Shown piece after piece: positions 40,101 to 49,548 of a stretch of DNA of 64,000 nt. Where the stretch lies: NCBI RefSeq assembly GCF_003967355.1, contig NZ_BIFH01000028.1:182611-246610 (forward strand), written 5' to 3'. The translations under genes and the position numbers were made by a program. The notes beneath the pieces are model-generated. The model had not been told where the DNA came from and ran no database searches. It saw only the letters and a program-made list of their open reading frames with translations. Numbering within the stretch: the stretch's first letter is position 1; the number at the start of each line of letters is the position of its first letter. Origin of the DNA: Embleya hyalina (GTDB lineage Bacteria > Actinomycetota > Actinomycetes > Streptomycetales > Streptomycetaceae).

Positions 40101-41498
40101 TCACGGGGTGAACGTCCGGTACAGCGGGTACCCCGACAGCGTCGCCCGGGTCGCCTTGCCGTCGAGGACGACGTCGAAAACCAGCCGCTCCGGTGAACGC
40201 TCGTCCTCACCGATGCGGAAGCCGCCGTCGGGCAGCGGAACCAGCGGCTCGCCGAGGTCGCTCGCGAAGTCGCCCTGCCAGACCCAGAGACGGCCTCCGC
40301 TGCACTGCACCCGGATGTTGGAAAGCCACGGGTTGTAGCCGCGGTAGTGGCCGACGACGGACTGCCATTTCGCGGGCGGCTCCTCGATGACGCTCGGCTC
40401 CCGCGGCGCTTCCTCGATCGCGGACTCGGGCAGCACGAGCGCCGGCGACGGCCGACCGGACAGCGCGGCGTCGACCCAATCGATCGCGAAGTGGGCGACG
40501 TCCGACCAGGCTCCGCTGCCGTTCGCGAGGACGACGGCGCCGAGACCCCGTTCGCGGTCGCAGACGAGAGCGGCGTTGTAGCCGACCATTCCTCCGGTGT
40601 GCGCGACGTACTCGCGGCCCGCACGCCGGTACACGTACATGCCGAGCCCGTAGGTGTAGGGCGGTTCCTCGGCCTCGACGCAGTCCGTGGTCATCTCGTG
40701 CAGGCTTTCGGTCCGCAGGACGGAGGCGTCGCCCGGGCCGCTGCCGTTCCCCAGCAGGAGTCGTATCCACGCGGTCATCTCCGAGGGCGTGGAGGCGATG
40801 CTGCCGTCGGCGGTGGCCGTCTCGAGCCAGTGCGCCGGTGCCAGTCCATCGGCGCGCCGAGGCGCCCGGTCGTCGTAGAAGGGACCGTAGCCGACGGCGA
40901 GACGGCGGCGTGTGTCGTGCGTGATCGCCGCGTGCGATCCGGTCATGCCGAGCGGAGCGAGCAGGTGCTCGGCGAGTACTTGCTCGTAGGGCCGGCCGTG
41001 GACCGCCTGCAGAACGAGGCCGAGCGCCTTGTACCCCGTGTTGGAGTAGTAGTGCCAGGTGCCCGGTGGGGTCGTCGCCTCCGTGTCGCGGAGCGCCCAG
41101 ACCTCGAACGCGGACTCGCCCGTGTACTCCGCGCCGCCGACGATGCCCGCCGTGTGGTTCAGCAGATGCCGGACGGTGATCGGCGCGAACCTCGACTTCA
41201 CCGCGAACCAGGGCAGGTAGCGGGTCACCGGCGCGTCCAGGTCGAGCAGCCCGCTGTCACGTGCCTGAAGGATCAGTGCCGCCGTGAAACCCTTGGAGAT
41301 CGAACCGATCTCGAAGAGCGTGTCGTCCCGCACGGGGCTCCCCGCGGCGAGGTCGGCGAATCCGATGGACGTCCGGGCGAGAACCCCGTTCCGGTCCGTG
41401 ATCGCCAGGGAGAGGCCGGCCGCCCACGAGGTGTCCTCCAGCACCCCGCGAACGGCCTTGGTGAAGTCGGGAGCAAGGGTGATCTCGGTGATCGCCAT
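40101..41498 (-). CDS. Cytoplasmic serine hydrolase of the beta-lactamase/D-aminopeptidase fold
   Basis: 465 residues without a signal peptide, unlike the secreted homologue at 20178-21296. Active-site motifs: SISK in FEIGSISKGFTAALI, YSN in HYYSNTGYKALG, and HTGG in YVAHTGGMVGYNAAL. The last 110 residues (from PSPALVL) form a beta-rich C-terminal domain, as in D-stereospecific aminopeptidases and DmpA-unrelated esterases of this fold. In this locus, removal of an N-terminal D-residue from a peptide is the most likely job. It lies 112 bases before the dipeptidase start and 54 bases after the deacylase stop, on the same strand. Confidence 0.85.
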   Translation of the reverse strand: MAITEITLAPDFTKAVRGVLEDTSWAAGLSLAITDRNGVLARTSIGFADLAAGSPVRDDTLFEIGSISKGFTAALILQARDSGLLDLDAPVTRYLPWFAVKSRFAPITVRHLLNHTAGIVGGAEYTGESAFEVWALRDTEATTPPGTWHYYSNTGYKALGLVLQAVHGRPYEQVLAEHLLAPLGMTGSHAAITHDTRRRLAVGYGPFYDDRAPRRADGLAPAHWLETATADGSIASTPSEMTAWIRLLLGNGSGPGDASVLRTESLHEMTTDCVEAEEPPYTYGLGMYVYRRAGREYVAHTGGMVGYNAALVCDRERGLGAVVLANGSGAWSDVAHFAIDWVDAALSGRPSPALVLPESAIEEAPREPSVIEEPPAKWQSVVGHYRGYNPWLSNIRVQCSGGRLWVWQGDFASDLGEPLVPLPDGGFRIGEDERSPERLVFDVVLDGKATRATLSGYPLYRTFTP

Positions 41499-41552
41499 GG
41501 TGTTCTTCTCCGTGAAGTGATGATGAATGGTGCGGGGGCGTCCTCGGGTACG

Positions 41553-43160
41553 TCAGCGCACGCCGCGCCGCAGTGCCCGACCCGCGAGTGCGCCCGTGGG
41601 GTTCCCGTCACGCAGTGCGAAGCGGCCGTTGACGAGCACGTGGCGCATTCCCGTGGCGTAGCGGTGGGGTTCGGAGTACGTCGCGTGATCCTGGACCGCG
41701 TCCGGATCGAAGATCGCGAGGTCGGCCCATTCGCCGGCCTCGACCCTGCCCCGTCCGACGAGTCTCAGCGTGTCCGCCGGCAGGCTCGTCATGCGACGCA
41801 CGGCCTCCTCCAGCGTCAGCAGGCCGTCACGCACGTACGGACCGAGGACGCGCGCGAAGGAGCCGTAGGCGCGCGGGTGTGTCGGGGAGTCCGAGAACGG
41901 CGGCTCCGTCGAGGCCGCTTCGGCGTCGGAGCACACCCCCACCCACGGCTGTTCCAGACCGAGGCGGATGTTCTCCTCCGACATGCAGAAGTAGAGGGCC
42001 TCCCTGTGCGGGTCCTCGGCCACGAGGTCCAGGAGCGCTTCGAGGGGATCGTCGTAGCCGCGGAGGGCACTGAACCGCGCCAGCGTCTTTCCGGCAGCCT
42101 CGGCGTTCGAGCCGCGTCCGCCTTGGAGCAGGACTCCCTCGGCGCCGCCCGCGTCGAGATAGATGTTCTCCCACGTGTCGCCCGGCATCCGGATGTCCGC
42201 GATGATCCGCGCCCTGACAACCGGGTCGGCGATACGTTTCACCAGGGCTTCCTCTCCGCCGTCGAAGTACCACGGAGGAATGGACGCGGCCAGGCTCGTA
42301 CCGCCTGCCTCGTAGGGATAGAGATCGGCGCCGATCTGCATCCCTTCCTCGCGCGCGTCCGCGATCAGGCGGATCGCTTCGGCCATCCGGTGCCAGTTGT
42401 CACGGCCGGAGGCCTTGAGGTGCCACACGTGTGCCCGGCCGGCGGACATCCGGGCGATGTCGATCACCTCGCGGACGGACTTCTCCAGATGCGCGGCCTC
42501 GTCCCTGATGTGTGAGATGTAGAGAGCGTCGTGTGCGCTCGCCACTGTCGCGTACGCGGCCAGCTCCTCGGTGGAGGCGTAGACGCCGGGGGCGTACAGG
42601 AGGGACGAGCCGACGCCGAGTGCGCCGGCGGCGAGTTCCTCGTCGAGGATGCCGCAGACCGATCGGAGTTCGTCGTCGGTGAGTTGCCGTTCGTCCGCGC
42701 CGGCGCGGATCGCACGGAGATTGTGGGCGCCGACGAAACTCGCGACGTTCGGTCCGACGCCGTCGGCCTCGAGGCTCTCCAGGAAGTCGTTCAACCGCGG
42801 GAAGGCGGTGCGGACTCCGTCCTCCCGGGGCGTGGGATCGACGATTTCGACGGCGCGGTCGATGATCGGGCCGAGCGAGTATCCCTCTCCGAAGACTTCC
42901 GTGGTGACGCCCTGATACAGGTCCGACAGGCCACGTGCATCCTGCTGCAGGGACTCGTACGCGTGGCTCAGGATGTTGATGAACCCCGGAGCGACCACGA
43001 GCCCGGTCGCGTCGAGCTCGCGTCGCCCGTCCGGCTCGATGTCCCCGACGTGAACGACGCGACCGTGCGAAACGGCGATGTCGGCGGTCCTGCGCGGCGC
43101 TCCGGTACCGTCGACGACGGTACCGCCGCGGATGATGAGGTCGTTCGTCACCTCGGGCAC
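41553..43160 (-). CDS. N-acyl-D-amino-acid deacylase family amidohydrolase
   Basis: 535 residues from a GTG at 43160, one base after the upstream stop, with AAGGGG upstream. It has an amidohydrolase-type N-terminal beta part (LIIRGGTVVDGTGAP) and metal-binding segments: the first-strand position reads INILSHAYE instead of the more common H-x-H, then GVGSSLLYAPG, ALYISHIRDE, and HLKASGRDNW. The C-terminus ends in WADLAIFDPDAV, ATGMRHVLVNGR, standard for D-aminoacylases. It should release free D-amino acids from N-acyl forms. The altered first metal motif is typical of the D-aminoacylase branch, which keeps one tight zinc. Confidence 0.88.
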   Translation of the reverse strand: MPEVTNDLIIRGGTVVDGTGAPRRTADIAVSHGRVVHVGDIEPDGRRELDATGLVVAPGFINILSHAYESLQQDARGLSDLYQGVTTEVFGEGYSLGPIIDRAVEIVDPTPREDGVRTAFPRLNDFLESLEADGVGPNVASFVGAHNLRAIRAGADERQLTDDELRSVCGILDEELAAGALGVGSSLLYAPGVYASTEELAAYATVASAHDALYISHIRDEAAHLEKSVREVIDIARMSAGRAHVWHLKASGRDNWHRMAEAIRLIADAREEGMQIGADLYPYEAGGTSLAASIPPWYFDGGEEALVKRIADPVVRARIIADIRMPGDTWENIYLDAGGAEGVLLQGGRGSNAEAAGKTLARFSALRGYDDPLEALLDLVAEDPHREALYFCMSEENIRLGLEQPWVGVCSDAEAASTEPPFSDSPTHPRAYGSFARVLGPYVRDGLLTLEEAVRRMTSLPADTLRLVGRGRVEAGEWADLAIFDPDAVQDHATYSEPHRYATGMRHVLVNGRFALRDGNPTGALAGRALRRGVR

Positions 43161-43161
43161 G

Positions 43162-44475
43162 TCACACCCCTTCCTCGGGGTCGAGGAGGTCGCGGCGGCG
43201 CAGATCCTCGTAGGTCTCGCGGCGGACCACCGCACGCGACCGCCCCTCGCCGACGAAGATCACCGGTGGCCGACGGGCACCGTTGTAGTTGTTCGACATG
43301 GTGTGGCAGTACGCCCCCGTCACGGGCACGGCCACGACGTCGCCGACCCGGGGTTCGCGCAGCGCCACGCCCGTGCTGATCCGGTCACCGGATTCGCAGT
43401 GCTTGCCGACGAGGTTCACGGCCTCTCCGCCGCCGACGCGGTTCACGACGGTCGCCTCGAACCTCTGCCCGTACAGGGAGACTTCGAGGTTGTCGCCCAT
43501 ACCCCCGTCGACCGCGACGAACGTCGGCCGTCCCTCCTTCACCGAGACGACCCGGTACAGCGTCAGCCCGCTTCGCGCCACGACGCTGCGGCCCGGCTCG
43601 ATCAGCAACTGCGCGTGGAGCGGCAGATACTTCGTGGCGGCGCCGATGAGGCCGTCGAGCCATGCTTCGACGCTCGGCGGGGCGTCGTCATATGTATAGC
43701 GGACACCCAGACCGCCGCCCAGATCGTAGATGTCGAACTCGCCGTAGGAGGCGAGCGCTCGCACCGCCGCGACATAGGGTTCGACTTCGCATATCTGGCT
43801 TCCGATGTGCATGTGCAGACCGCGAAGATTCAGGTGCTCACTGGAACGGAGGCGAGTGATCGCCCGTTGGGCGTCCGCCCGCTGCAAACCGAACTTCGAT
43901 CCCTGCTTTCCTGTCGCCAGCGCCTCATGTGTTTCGGCGGCGACATCGGGGAGCACCCGGATCAGCACGTCCTGGCGGCCGGTGACGATCTCTTCCAGCT
44001 TTGCGATGTCATCGAAGTTATCGATGACGATGAGCCCCACTCCCGCGTCGACCGCGGCCCGGAGTTCGTCCACCGACTTCGCGTTGCCGTGCATCACGAT
44101 GCTGTCGGGTTCAACCCCCGCGCCGAGTGCGAGAACAAGCTCGCCGTCGCCCGCGACATCCGCTCCGAGTCCCGCTTCCGCGAGCGTCCGATAGACGGCT
44201 GTCGCCGGAAATGCTTTCGATGCGAAGACAACGCGCGAGTTCGGCCATCTGGCGGCCAGTGCCTCGCGGAACAATGTCGCCTGGCGGATCAGCGCGGTCT
44301 CGTCGAGCACGTAGGCAGGGGTGCCGAACCGCTGCGCGATATCCGTCAGCCGAACACCTCCCACGACCAGTTCGTCCTCGGCATCAACATATGTTCCCTC
44401 GGGGAACAATTCAATCAATGCGCGCGCGTCGTCGTTCGGATTTGTGTCTGATGCGTCGAGGGTCGACGTCGTCAT
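43162..44475 (-). CDS. Diaminopimelate-decarboxylase-like fold-III PLP decarboxylase
   Basis: 437 residues. Fold III features: Schiff-base Lys in VVFASKAFPA (about residue 87), HIGSQICEVEPY (about 225), GGGLGVRY, EPGRSVVA (about 295), and the C-terminal CESGD with the catalytic Cys from the partner subunit. All are as in meso-diaminopimelate decarboxylase, which acts at the D-centre of its substrate. Its location among D-amino-acid enzymes, away from lysine-biosynthesis genes, suggests a catabolic copy acting on diaminopimelate from wall peptides or on another D-configured or basic amino acid. First gene divergent from the PucR regulator, with a GGCGGGAA ribosome site. Confidence 0.88.
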   Translation of the reverse strand: MTTSTLDASDTNPNDDARALIELFPEGTYVDAEDELVVGGVRLTDIAQRFGTPAYVLDETALIRQATLFREALAARWPNSRVVFASKAFPATAVYRTLAEAGLGADVAGDGELVLALGAGVEPDSIVMHGNAKSVDELRAAVDAGVGLIVIDNFDDIAKLEEIVTGRQDVLIRVLPDVAAETHEALATGKQGSKFGLQRADAQRAITRLRSSEHLNLRGLHMHIGSQICEVEPYVAAVRALASYGEFDIYDLGGGLGVRYTYDDAPPSVEAWLDGLIGAATKYLPLHAQLLIEPGRSVVARSGLTLYRVVSVKEGRPTFVAVDGGMGDNLEVSLYGQRFEATVVNRVGGGEAVNLVGKHCESGDRISTGVALREPRVGDVVAVPVTGAYCHTMSNNYNGARRPPVIFVGEGRSRAVVRRETYEDLRRRDLLDPEEGV

Positions 44476-44558
44476 ATGAGTTCCCGCCTTCTGATTTACG
44501 ATCAGGCTAGGGACTCGATCCGGGGCGAATCTGTAGCCGATGTGACTAGTATTCGCGT
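44476..44558. promoter_or_regulatory. Divergent promoter of the PucR gene and the D-amino-acid operon
   Basis: 83 bases between two divergent starts, AT-richer than the genes. TGATTTACGATCA (44492-44504) is a short dyad (TGAT/ATCA), and TAGTATTC just before the PucR ATG is -10-like, so that mRNA may have a very short leader. A PucR-type activator would be expected to bind here. Confidence 0.4.
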
Positions 44559-46160
44559 ATGAGTTTGTCCGATCGGCCAGTAGCTGGCTGCTCCCTCGAG
44601 GAGCTCCTGCAGCGCGTTCTGCCGCTGCAGGTCACCGTTCTCGTCGAGTCGACCGACGCGGGCGCGCTTTTCGTGCGCAGTACCGTCATCGCGGGGCCGG
44701 GGGAGGCGCTACCCGATGTGTCGGGTGGCATCCTCCTCCTGGCGGGGCACGGCGACGTGCCGCAGATCGAGGCGTCGGTGCGGGAAGCCGCCGAGCGTGG
44801 GTTCGGTGCGGTGTTCCTGCGAGCGGGTGCGTCGGCGACGCCGACACTCCTGCGCACGGCGGCCGAGGCCGGGGTCGCGCTGATGTCCTTCGAGAGCGAG
44901 CTGAACTGGCGTGAGCTGGCCGCTCTGCTCGACACGGTGATCGAATCGCACTGGGCACCGTCCGATGGAGGACCCGCTGTCGGTGTCGAGGAGCTGTACG
45001 TGATCGCCGACGCGGTCGCGGCGACGATCGGCGGCTCGGTGTCGATCGAGGATCTCTCTCAGCGCGTCGTCGCCTACTCGAGCGTTCCGGGCCAGCGCAT
45101 CGACGCGGTACGCAGCGAAGGCATCCTCGACCGCAGCGCCCCGCACGATCCGGGAGATCGGGAACGGTACGGGCGCATCCTGCGGTCCGACGGCGTGGTC
45201 AGGTTCGAGCGCAACGGCGACGAACTCGCGCGCGCGGCGATGGCCGTCAGGGCCGGCGACCTTCCGCTCGGCACGATCTGGGCGATCGAGGGCGAGCACG
45301 GCGTCAGCGCTCGTGACGAGGCCGCTCTGCGGCAGGGCGCTCAGCTGGCGGCATTGCACATGCTGCGTGCGCGCGGCACCCTCGAACTCCATCACGAACT
45401 CCGCGGCGACGCTCTGCGGTCGCTCATCGACGGAACGGGCAACGCGGATGTCGCGCGTACGCGGCTGCGTTTGCGGGACGATGTGCCCCGCGCGCTGCTC
45501 GCGTTCGGCTTCGGGGGCGCGGCGGCGGACCAGTCCGAATCCTCGGCGACGGCCCGCGCCGCACAAAATGTCGCACGCCAGATCACCGCGCTGCGCCCCG
45601 GCGCCTCGATCACGGTGTCCGGAGGGGTTGTCTACGTCCTCCTCGCCGACGAGAACGTCGGCTCTGTCGCGTCCTCCCTGGCCGAGTCGATCACCGGCAT
45701 CCCGGGAGGCCGAGTGCGGCGGCTGTTCGGAGCGGTGGCCGTCGACCACGACGCGACGCGACCGCTCACGGACCTGCGCGCCGAGGCGGACGACGTGCTG
45801 GAGGCGCTCGTCGTCCGCTCGGACCGGCCCACCGCAACCCTGCGCGACGTCCGGGTGGACGTGATTCTGCGACACGTCGCGGCCGAACTGACGCGGACTC
45901 CCTGGCTGCGTGATGCGGAGATCGCCCGGATCTTCACCGCGTCGGCCCGCAACCGGGAGATCGCCGGCAGTGTGGCGGCGTGGTTCGAGGCACGGTTCGA
46001 GGTGAGCCGGGCGGCGCAGGCGCTCCAGGTCCACCCCAACACGCTGCGGTATCGGCTTCGCCGCTTCTCCGAACTGACGGGAGTGGACCTGGAGGACGCC
46101 GATTCGTGCCTGGGCGTCTGGTTGCAGCTGCGCACGCATTCAGGAGTCCGGGCCTCCTGA
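44559..46160 (+). CDS. PucR family transcriptional regulator
   Basis: 533 residues. Residues about 15-125 are a PucR-type N-terminal sensor domain (LEELLQRVLPLQVTVLVEST). A middle GGDEF-like/CdaR region follows (about 140-400), and the C-terminal HTH_30 domain reads ARFEVSRAAQALQVHPNTLR then YRLRRFSELTG. Members control purine, amino-acid or sugar-acid catabolism in response to a substrate. It stands between the two arms of the island: divergent from the decarboxylase/deacylase operon and convergent with the transporter operon, so it probably controls both. The inducer is unknown. Confidence 0.92.
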   Translation: MSLSDRPVAGCSLEELLQRVLPLQVTVLVESTDAGALFVRSTVIAGPGEALPDVSGGILLLAGHGDVPQIEASVREAAERGFGAVFLRAGASATPTLLRTAAEAGVALMSFESELNWRELAALLDTVIESHWAPSDGGPAVGVEELYVIADAVAATIGGSVSIEDLSQRVVAYSSVPGQRIDAVRSEGILDRSAPHDPGDRERYGRILRSDGVVRFERNGDELARAAMAVRAGDLPLGTIWAIEGEHGVSARDEAALRQGAQLAALHMLRARGTLELHHELRGDALRSLIDGTGNADVARTRLRLRDDVPRALLAFGFGGAAADQSESSATARAAQNVARQITALRPGASITVSGGVVYVLLADENVGSVASSLAESITGIPGGRVRRLFGAVAVDHDATRPLTDLRAEADDVLEALVVRSDRPTATLRDVRVDVILRHVAAELTRTPWLRDAEIARIFTASARNREIAGSVAAWFEARFEVSRAAQALQVHPNTLRYRLRRFSELTGVDLEDADSCLGVWLQLRTHSGVRAS

Positions 46161-46211
46161 CGCGGGGTGACCGAAGAGGCGCCGCGGTGCGATTTCCGAG
46201 AGCCGATGTCG

Positions 46212-47711
46212 CTACGGCTTCCCGATCACGCGAAAGCGGCTCACGTCGGGAAGCACGGCGCCTCGAACGTACCCGCCCGGTGAACGGGCGACCTGCATCA
46301 GGAAGTCGACGGCGGGCCGGGTGATTTCCTCGCCGGGCAGGATATTGGGGATGCCCGGAGGATACGCGGAAAGGGCGTCGGCGCTGGTCCGGCCCACCGC
46401 CTCGGTGTGCGGGACGACCTCGGACGGCGCGTAGAACGCGTCGCGCGGAGAGACCCGTGCCGCCCCGGGCGACGGCAGGTCCGCCGGGTCGCCGATCTCA
46501 TGCGGCGCCGCGTCTTCTCGGGTTTGGAGGACGGCGTCGACGAGTCGGTCGAACGAGGTTCGTTTGCCGATCCCCACGAGCGGGACGAGGGTCGTGCGCG
46601 TCGCCATCTCCACCCAGATGCCGAAGTCGCGCGCCAACGTGAGCCGAAGGGCGTGCGCGTCCGCGCAGATCCCGCTGACGTCGATCGGCATGCGCAAAGG
46701 ATCATGGTCGACGATGTCCGGGTGGGAGAAGAAGGTGTCCTCGATCAACGAGATTCCCTGCTCCGCCCGAACGCGCTCACGTGCCGCCGCCAGGGCACGC
46801 AGCGCGTCGTCGACCTGCGGTCCGCCCCGTTGAAGGTCGCGACGGGCGACGTCGATCGATCCGATCAGCAGTGAACTCTCACTCGTGGAGGCCGTCATGC
46901 GATAGGCCCGTTCGAGAGCGGGCTCCAGCGTGTCGGCGAGATCGGTGTCGCCGAGGTGCAGCACCGCGCTCTGGTGCAGGGACGACGTCATCTTGTGCGT
47001 ACTCATGACGACGATGTCGGCGCCCTGCCGCACGGGGGAGAGGGGCAGGTCCGGGTGGAACCCGAAGTGGGCTCCCCAGGCGCAGTCGACGATGAGCGCG
47101 GCGCCCGCGTCGTGCGCCAACCGGGCGATGGCCGGTACGTCGGCGACCGCCCCGAAATAGCTCGGGCTCACGATGTAGACCGCTGTCACCGGCCCGGGAT
47201 GGTCGGCGATCGCCTTCGCGACGGACGCCGGAGTGACACCGTGGGCGATGCCGTTGCGTATGTCCACGCCGGGCAGGGCGTAGGCCGGACGCAACCCGGC
47301 GAGGATGACACCGTCCACGACACTCGAGTGCGCGCTGCGCTGGATGACGATCCCGTCACCCAGCTGACTCACCGCGAGCGCCGCGAGCCGGTTGCCCTGC
47401 GAGGACCCGTTCGTGAGGAACCAGGTCCGCCGGGCGCCCCATGCCTCGGCGGCCATCCGATGGGCACGCTCGCGCGGGGAGTCTCTTCCGAGGTCGATGC
47501 CGTCGAGCAACTGTGTGACGTCGACGGCCAGCGCCCGTTCCCCGGCGAACTCCGCCTGCCCCGCGGCGAAACCGTCGCCGGTGGCACCGTGGCCGGGCAC
47601 CATGAACGACACCGGCCCTCGGGAGGCGTGACGAAGCAACGCGTCGGCGTACGGTGCTTCGTCGTCCGCACCGGCCCGAGGAGGTCCGTCGTGGTGGATG
47701 GTCGGGTTCAT
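46212..47711 (-). CDS. Orn/Lys/Arg decarboxylase family PLP enzyme
   Basis: 499 residues, fold type I. PLP-binding signatures: FLTNGSSQGNRLAAL (about residue 97), the Asp of LIVDCAWGAHFGF (about 205) and the Schiff-base Lys in VVMSTHKMTSSLHQS (about 232). It lacks the N-terminal wing domain of the large inducible decarboxylases, so it is the shorter Gram-positive SpeA/YaaO-like type. It overlaps the upstream ATPase gene by 4 bases, so it is the last gene of the importer operon: the imported compound probably yields ornithine, lysine or arginine. With the agmatine-deiminase homologue in the other arm, arginine is an attractive substrate. Confidence 0.9.
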   Translation of the reverse strand: MNPTIHHDGPPRAGADDEAPYADALLRHASRGPVSFMVPGHGATGDGFAAGQAEFAGERALAVDVTQLLDGIDLGRDSPRERAHRMAAEAWGARRTWFLTNGSSQGNRLAALAVSQLGDGIVIQRSAHSSVVDGVILAGLRPAYALPGVDIRNGIAHGVTPASVAKAIADHPGPVTAVYIVSPSYFGAVADVPAIARLAHDAGAALIVDCAWGAHFGFHPDLPLSPVRQGADIVVMSTHKMTSSLHQSAVLHLGDTDLADTLEPALERAYRMTASTSESSLLIGSIDVARRDLQRGGPQVDDALRALAAARERVRAEQGISLIEDTFFSHPDIVDHDPLRMPIDVSGICADAHALRLTLARDFGIWVEMATRTTLVPLVGIGKRTSFDRLVDAVLQTREDAAPHEIGDPADLPSPGAARVSPRDAFYAPSEVVPHTEAVGRTSADALSAYPPGIPNILPGEEITRPAVDFLMQVARSPGGYVRGAVLPDVSRFRVIGKP

Positions 47712-48550
47712 CCTTCACTTTCCTTCATGGCCGGCTCGTGGCCCGTCCGGTGCTGTCCGCTCGGCAGCGCGGCCAGCAGCTCACGCGTGTAGGGGTGTTG
47801 CGGGTTCAGCAGTACTTCCTCGGTCGTGCCGACCTCGACCAGCCGTCCGGACTGCATCACCGCGACACGATCGGCGATGTTCCAGGCCAGGCCGAGATCG
47901 TGCGTGACGACCATGACGCTCAGGCGCATCTGTTCGCGCAACCGGAGGAAGAGGCCGAGGATCTCGCCGCGGAGGGACGCGTCGAGGCTTGCGACGGGCT
48001 CGTCGGCGATGATGGTCTCGGGTTCGACGGCGAGCGCACCGGCGATGAGGACGCGTTGACGCTGACCGCCGGAAAGCTCGTGAGGGTAGCTCAGGAAGAA
48101 CTGCTCCGGCGGGCGCAGGCCGGCATTCGAGAGTGCTCGTGCGACGAGATCGACCTCGGTGACGTCCTCGCCGCGGGCGTTGTGCTCGGCGACGAGCCGG
48201 TGCAGCCGAATGCCCTCGGCCACCGACTCGTAGACCGAGTGCTTCGGGTTGAGCGCACCCGCCGGGTCCTGCATGACGAGTTGGACCCGGCGGCGGTAGC
48301 GGCGAAGTTCGGCGCCACCGGTGGGAAGCCGCTTGCCGAGAGCGGTCACCTCTCCGCTCGTGGGACGTTCGAGGCCGAGCAGCGCTCTGCTCAGCGTCGT
48401 TTTTCCGGAGCCCGACGCGCCGACCAACGCCAGGATCTCGCCGTCCCGGACCTCGAGGTCCACGCCGTCGACGGCACGGACCTCGCTGCGACCGCGGAGC
48501 GAGGGGAACGTGACATGGAGATCGGTCGCGCTCAACACGATGCGGTTCAT
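47708..48550 (-). CDS. Oligopeptide ABC transporter ATP-binding protein (DppF/OppF type)
   Basis: 280 residues. Walker A GASGSGKTT (about 45), signature LSGGQRQR, Walker B TIIADEPVASLDAS and H-loop VTHD are all present. PYTRELLAALPSGQH at the end is typical of the second ATPase of peptide importers. Start ATG 48550 overlaps the preceding gene by 4 bases (ATGA), and its stop overlaps the decarboxylase start in the same way. It should pair with the other ATPase to drive the two permeases. Confidence 0.95.
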   Translation of the reverse strand: MNRIVLSATDLHVTFPSLRGRSEVRAVDGVDLEVRDGEILALVGASGSGKTTLSRALLGLERPTSGEVTALGKRLPTGGAELRRYRRRVQLVMQDPAGALNPKHSVYESVAEGIRLHRLVAEHNARGEDVTEVDLVARALSNAGLRPPEQFFLSYPHELSGGQRQRVLIAGALAVEPETIIADEPVASLDASLRGEILGLFLRLREQMRLSVMVVTHDLGLAWNIADRVAVMQSGRLVEVGTTEEVLLNPQHPYTRELLAALPSGQHRTGHEPAMKESEG

Positions 48551-49548
48551 CGGGCCACCGTCGATTCCGTACGGGCGATGCCCAGATCCTCGGCGCGCAG
48601 GCAGCCGGTTTTCCGGCCGTGCGCGTACCTGGCGAACTCCGGCTTGTGGACGAGGCATTCGCCGTCGACGGACGCGCACTGCGCGGCGAATTCCCGCTCT
48701 GCCGCGTCGTCGACGACGGTGACCGGATCGTCCGCGAGCCCCTGGGGCCGATACCTCGACGCCGGGTCGCCGATCGTGGGGAACGCGCCTGCGAGAGCCC
48801 GCGTATAGGGATGCCTCGCCTGCTCGAACACCCTCGGACCGGGAGCCTGCTCGATGATGCGGCCGCCGTGCATGACGACCACCTCGTCGCACACGCTCGA
48901 CAGGACCGCGAGGTCGTGGCTGATCATCATCAGGCCGAGTTCGAGCTCGACCGCCAGGTTTCGAAGCAGGCGCAGGATCTGGGCCTGCACCTTCACGTCG
49001 AGCGCGGTGGTCGCCTCATCGGCGATCAGCAGCTTGGGGTCGCAGGCGAGCGCCATGGCGATCATGACGCGTTGCTTCTGTCCGCCCGAAAGCTGATGGG
49101 GGTAGCTGTGGGCGTGCTCCGCCGCGAGGCCCACCATGTCGAGCAGTTCGGCCACGCGGAGATCGCACGCGCGCCGCGTCGTCTCGGGTCGGTGGACGAG
49201 AATGGGTTCGGCGATCTGCTCGCCCACCGTCCGCACGGGGTTGAGCGAGTTCATCGCTCCCTGAAAGACGATCGCGGCATCCGACCAGCGCATGCGGCGC
49301 AGCGCGCCCCAGGTGAGCGAGTTGACGTCCTTGCCGCAGACCTCGACCCGCCCCTCCACGCCCGCCTTGCGGGGGTGGAGCCGCAGCACGGCGCTCGCGA
49401 CCGTGGACTTTCCCGAGCCCGATTCGCCGGCGATGCCAAGCGAGCGGCCTTGGTCGAGGGAGAGGGAAACGCCGCGCACGGCGTCGATGTCTCCTCGGCT
49501 GGATCGGTACGTGACCCGAAGATCCTCGATCCTCAGCAGTGGGGTCAT
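48547..49548 (-). CDS. Oligopeptide ABC transporter ATP-binding protein (DppD/OppD type)
   Basis: 333 residues. Walker A GESGSGKST (about 42), signature LSGGQKQR, Walker B LLIADEATTALDV, H-loop ISHD. The C-terminal oligopeptide-transporter tail is complete (HPYTRALAGAFPTIGDPASR) and holds three spaced Cys residues (QCASVDGEC, then KTGC), as in DppD proteins where they can bind an iron-sulfur cluster. Overlaps both neighbours by 4 bases. Confidence 0.95.
   Translation of the reverse strand: MTPLLRIEDLRVTYRSSRGDIDAVRGVSLSLDQGRSLGIAGESGSGKSTVASAVLRLHPRKAGVEGRVEVCGKDVNSLTWGALRRMRWSDAAIVFQGAMNSLNPVRTVGEQIAEPILVHRPETTRRACDLRVAELLDMVGLAAEHAHSYPHQLSGGQKQRVMIAMALACDPKLLIADEATTALDVKVQAQILRLLRNLAVELELGLMMISHDLAVLSSVCDEVVVMHGGRIIEQAPGPRVFEQARHPYTRALAGAFPTIGDPASRYRPQGLADDPVTVVDDAAEREFAAQCASVDGECLVHKPEFARYAHGRKTGCLRAEDLGIARTESTVAR

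Noticed and set aside
43162..44475. Housekeeping lysA for lysine biosynthesis
   Set aside because: Motifs fit diaminopimelate decarboxylase, but the operon is catabolic and no other lysine-biosynthesis gene is near, so I gave no gene symbol.
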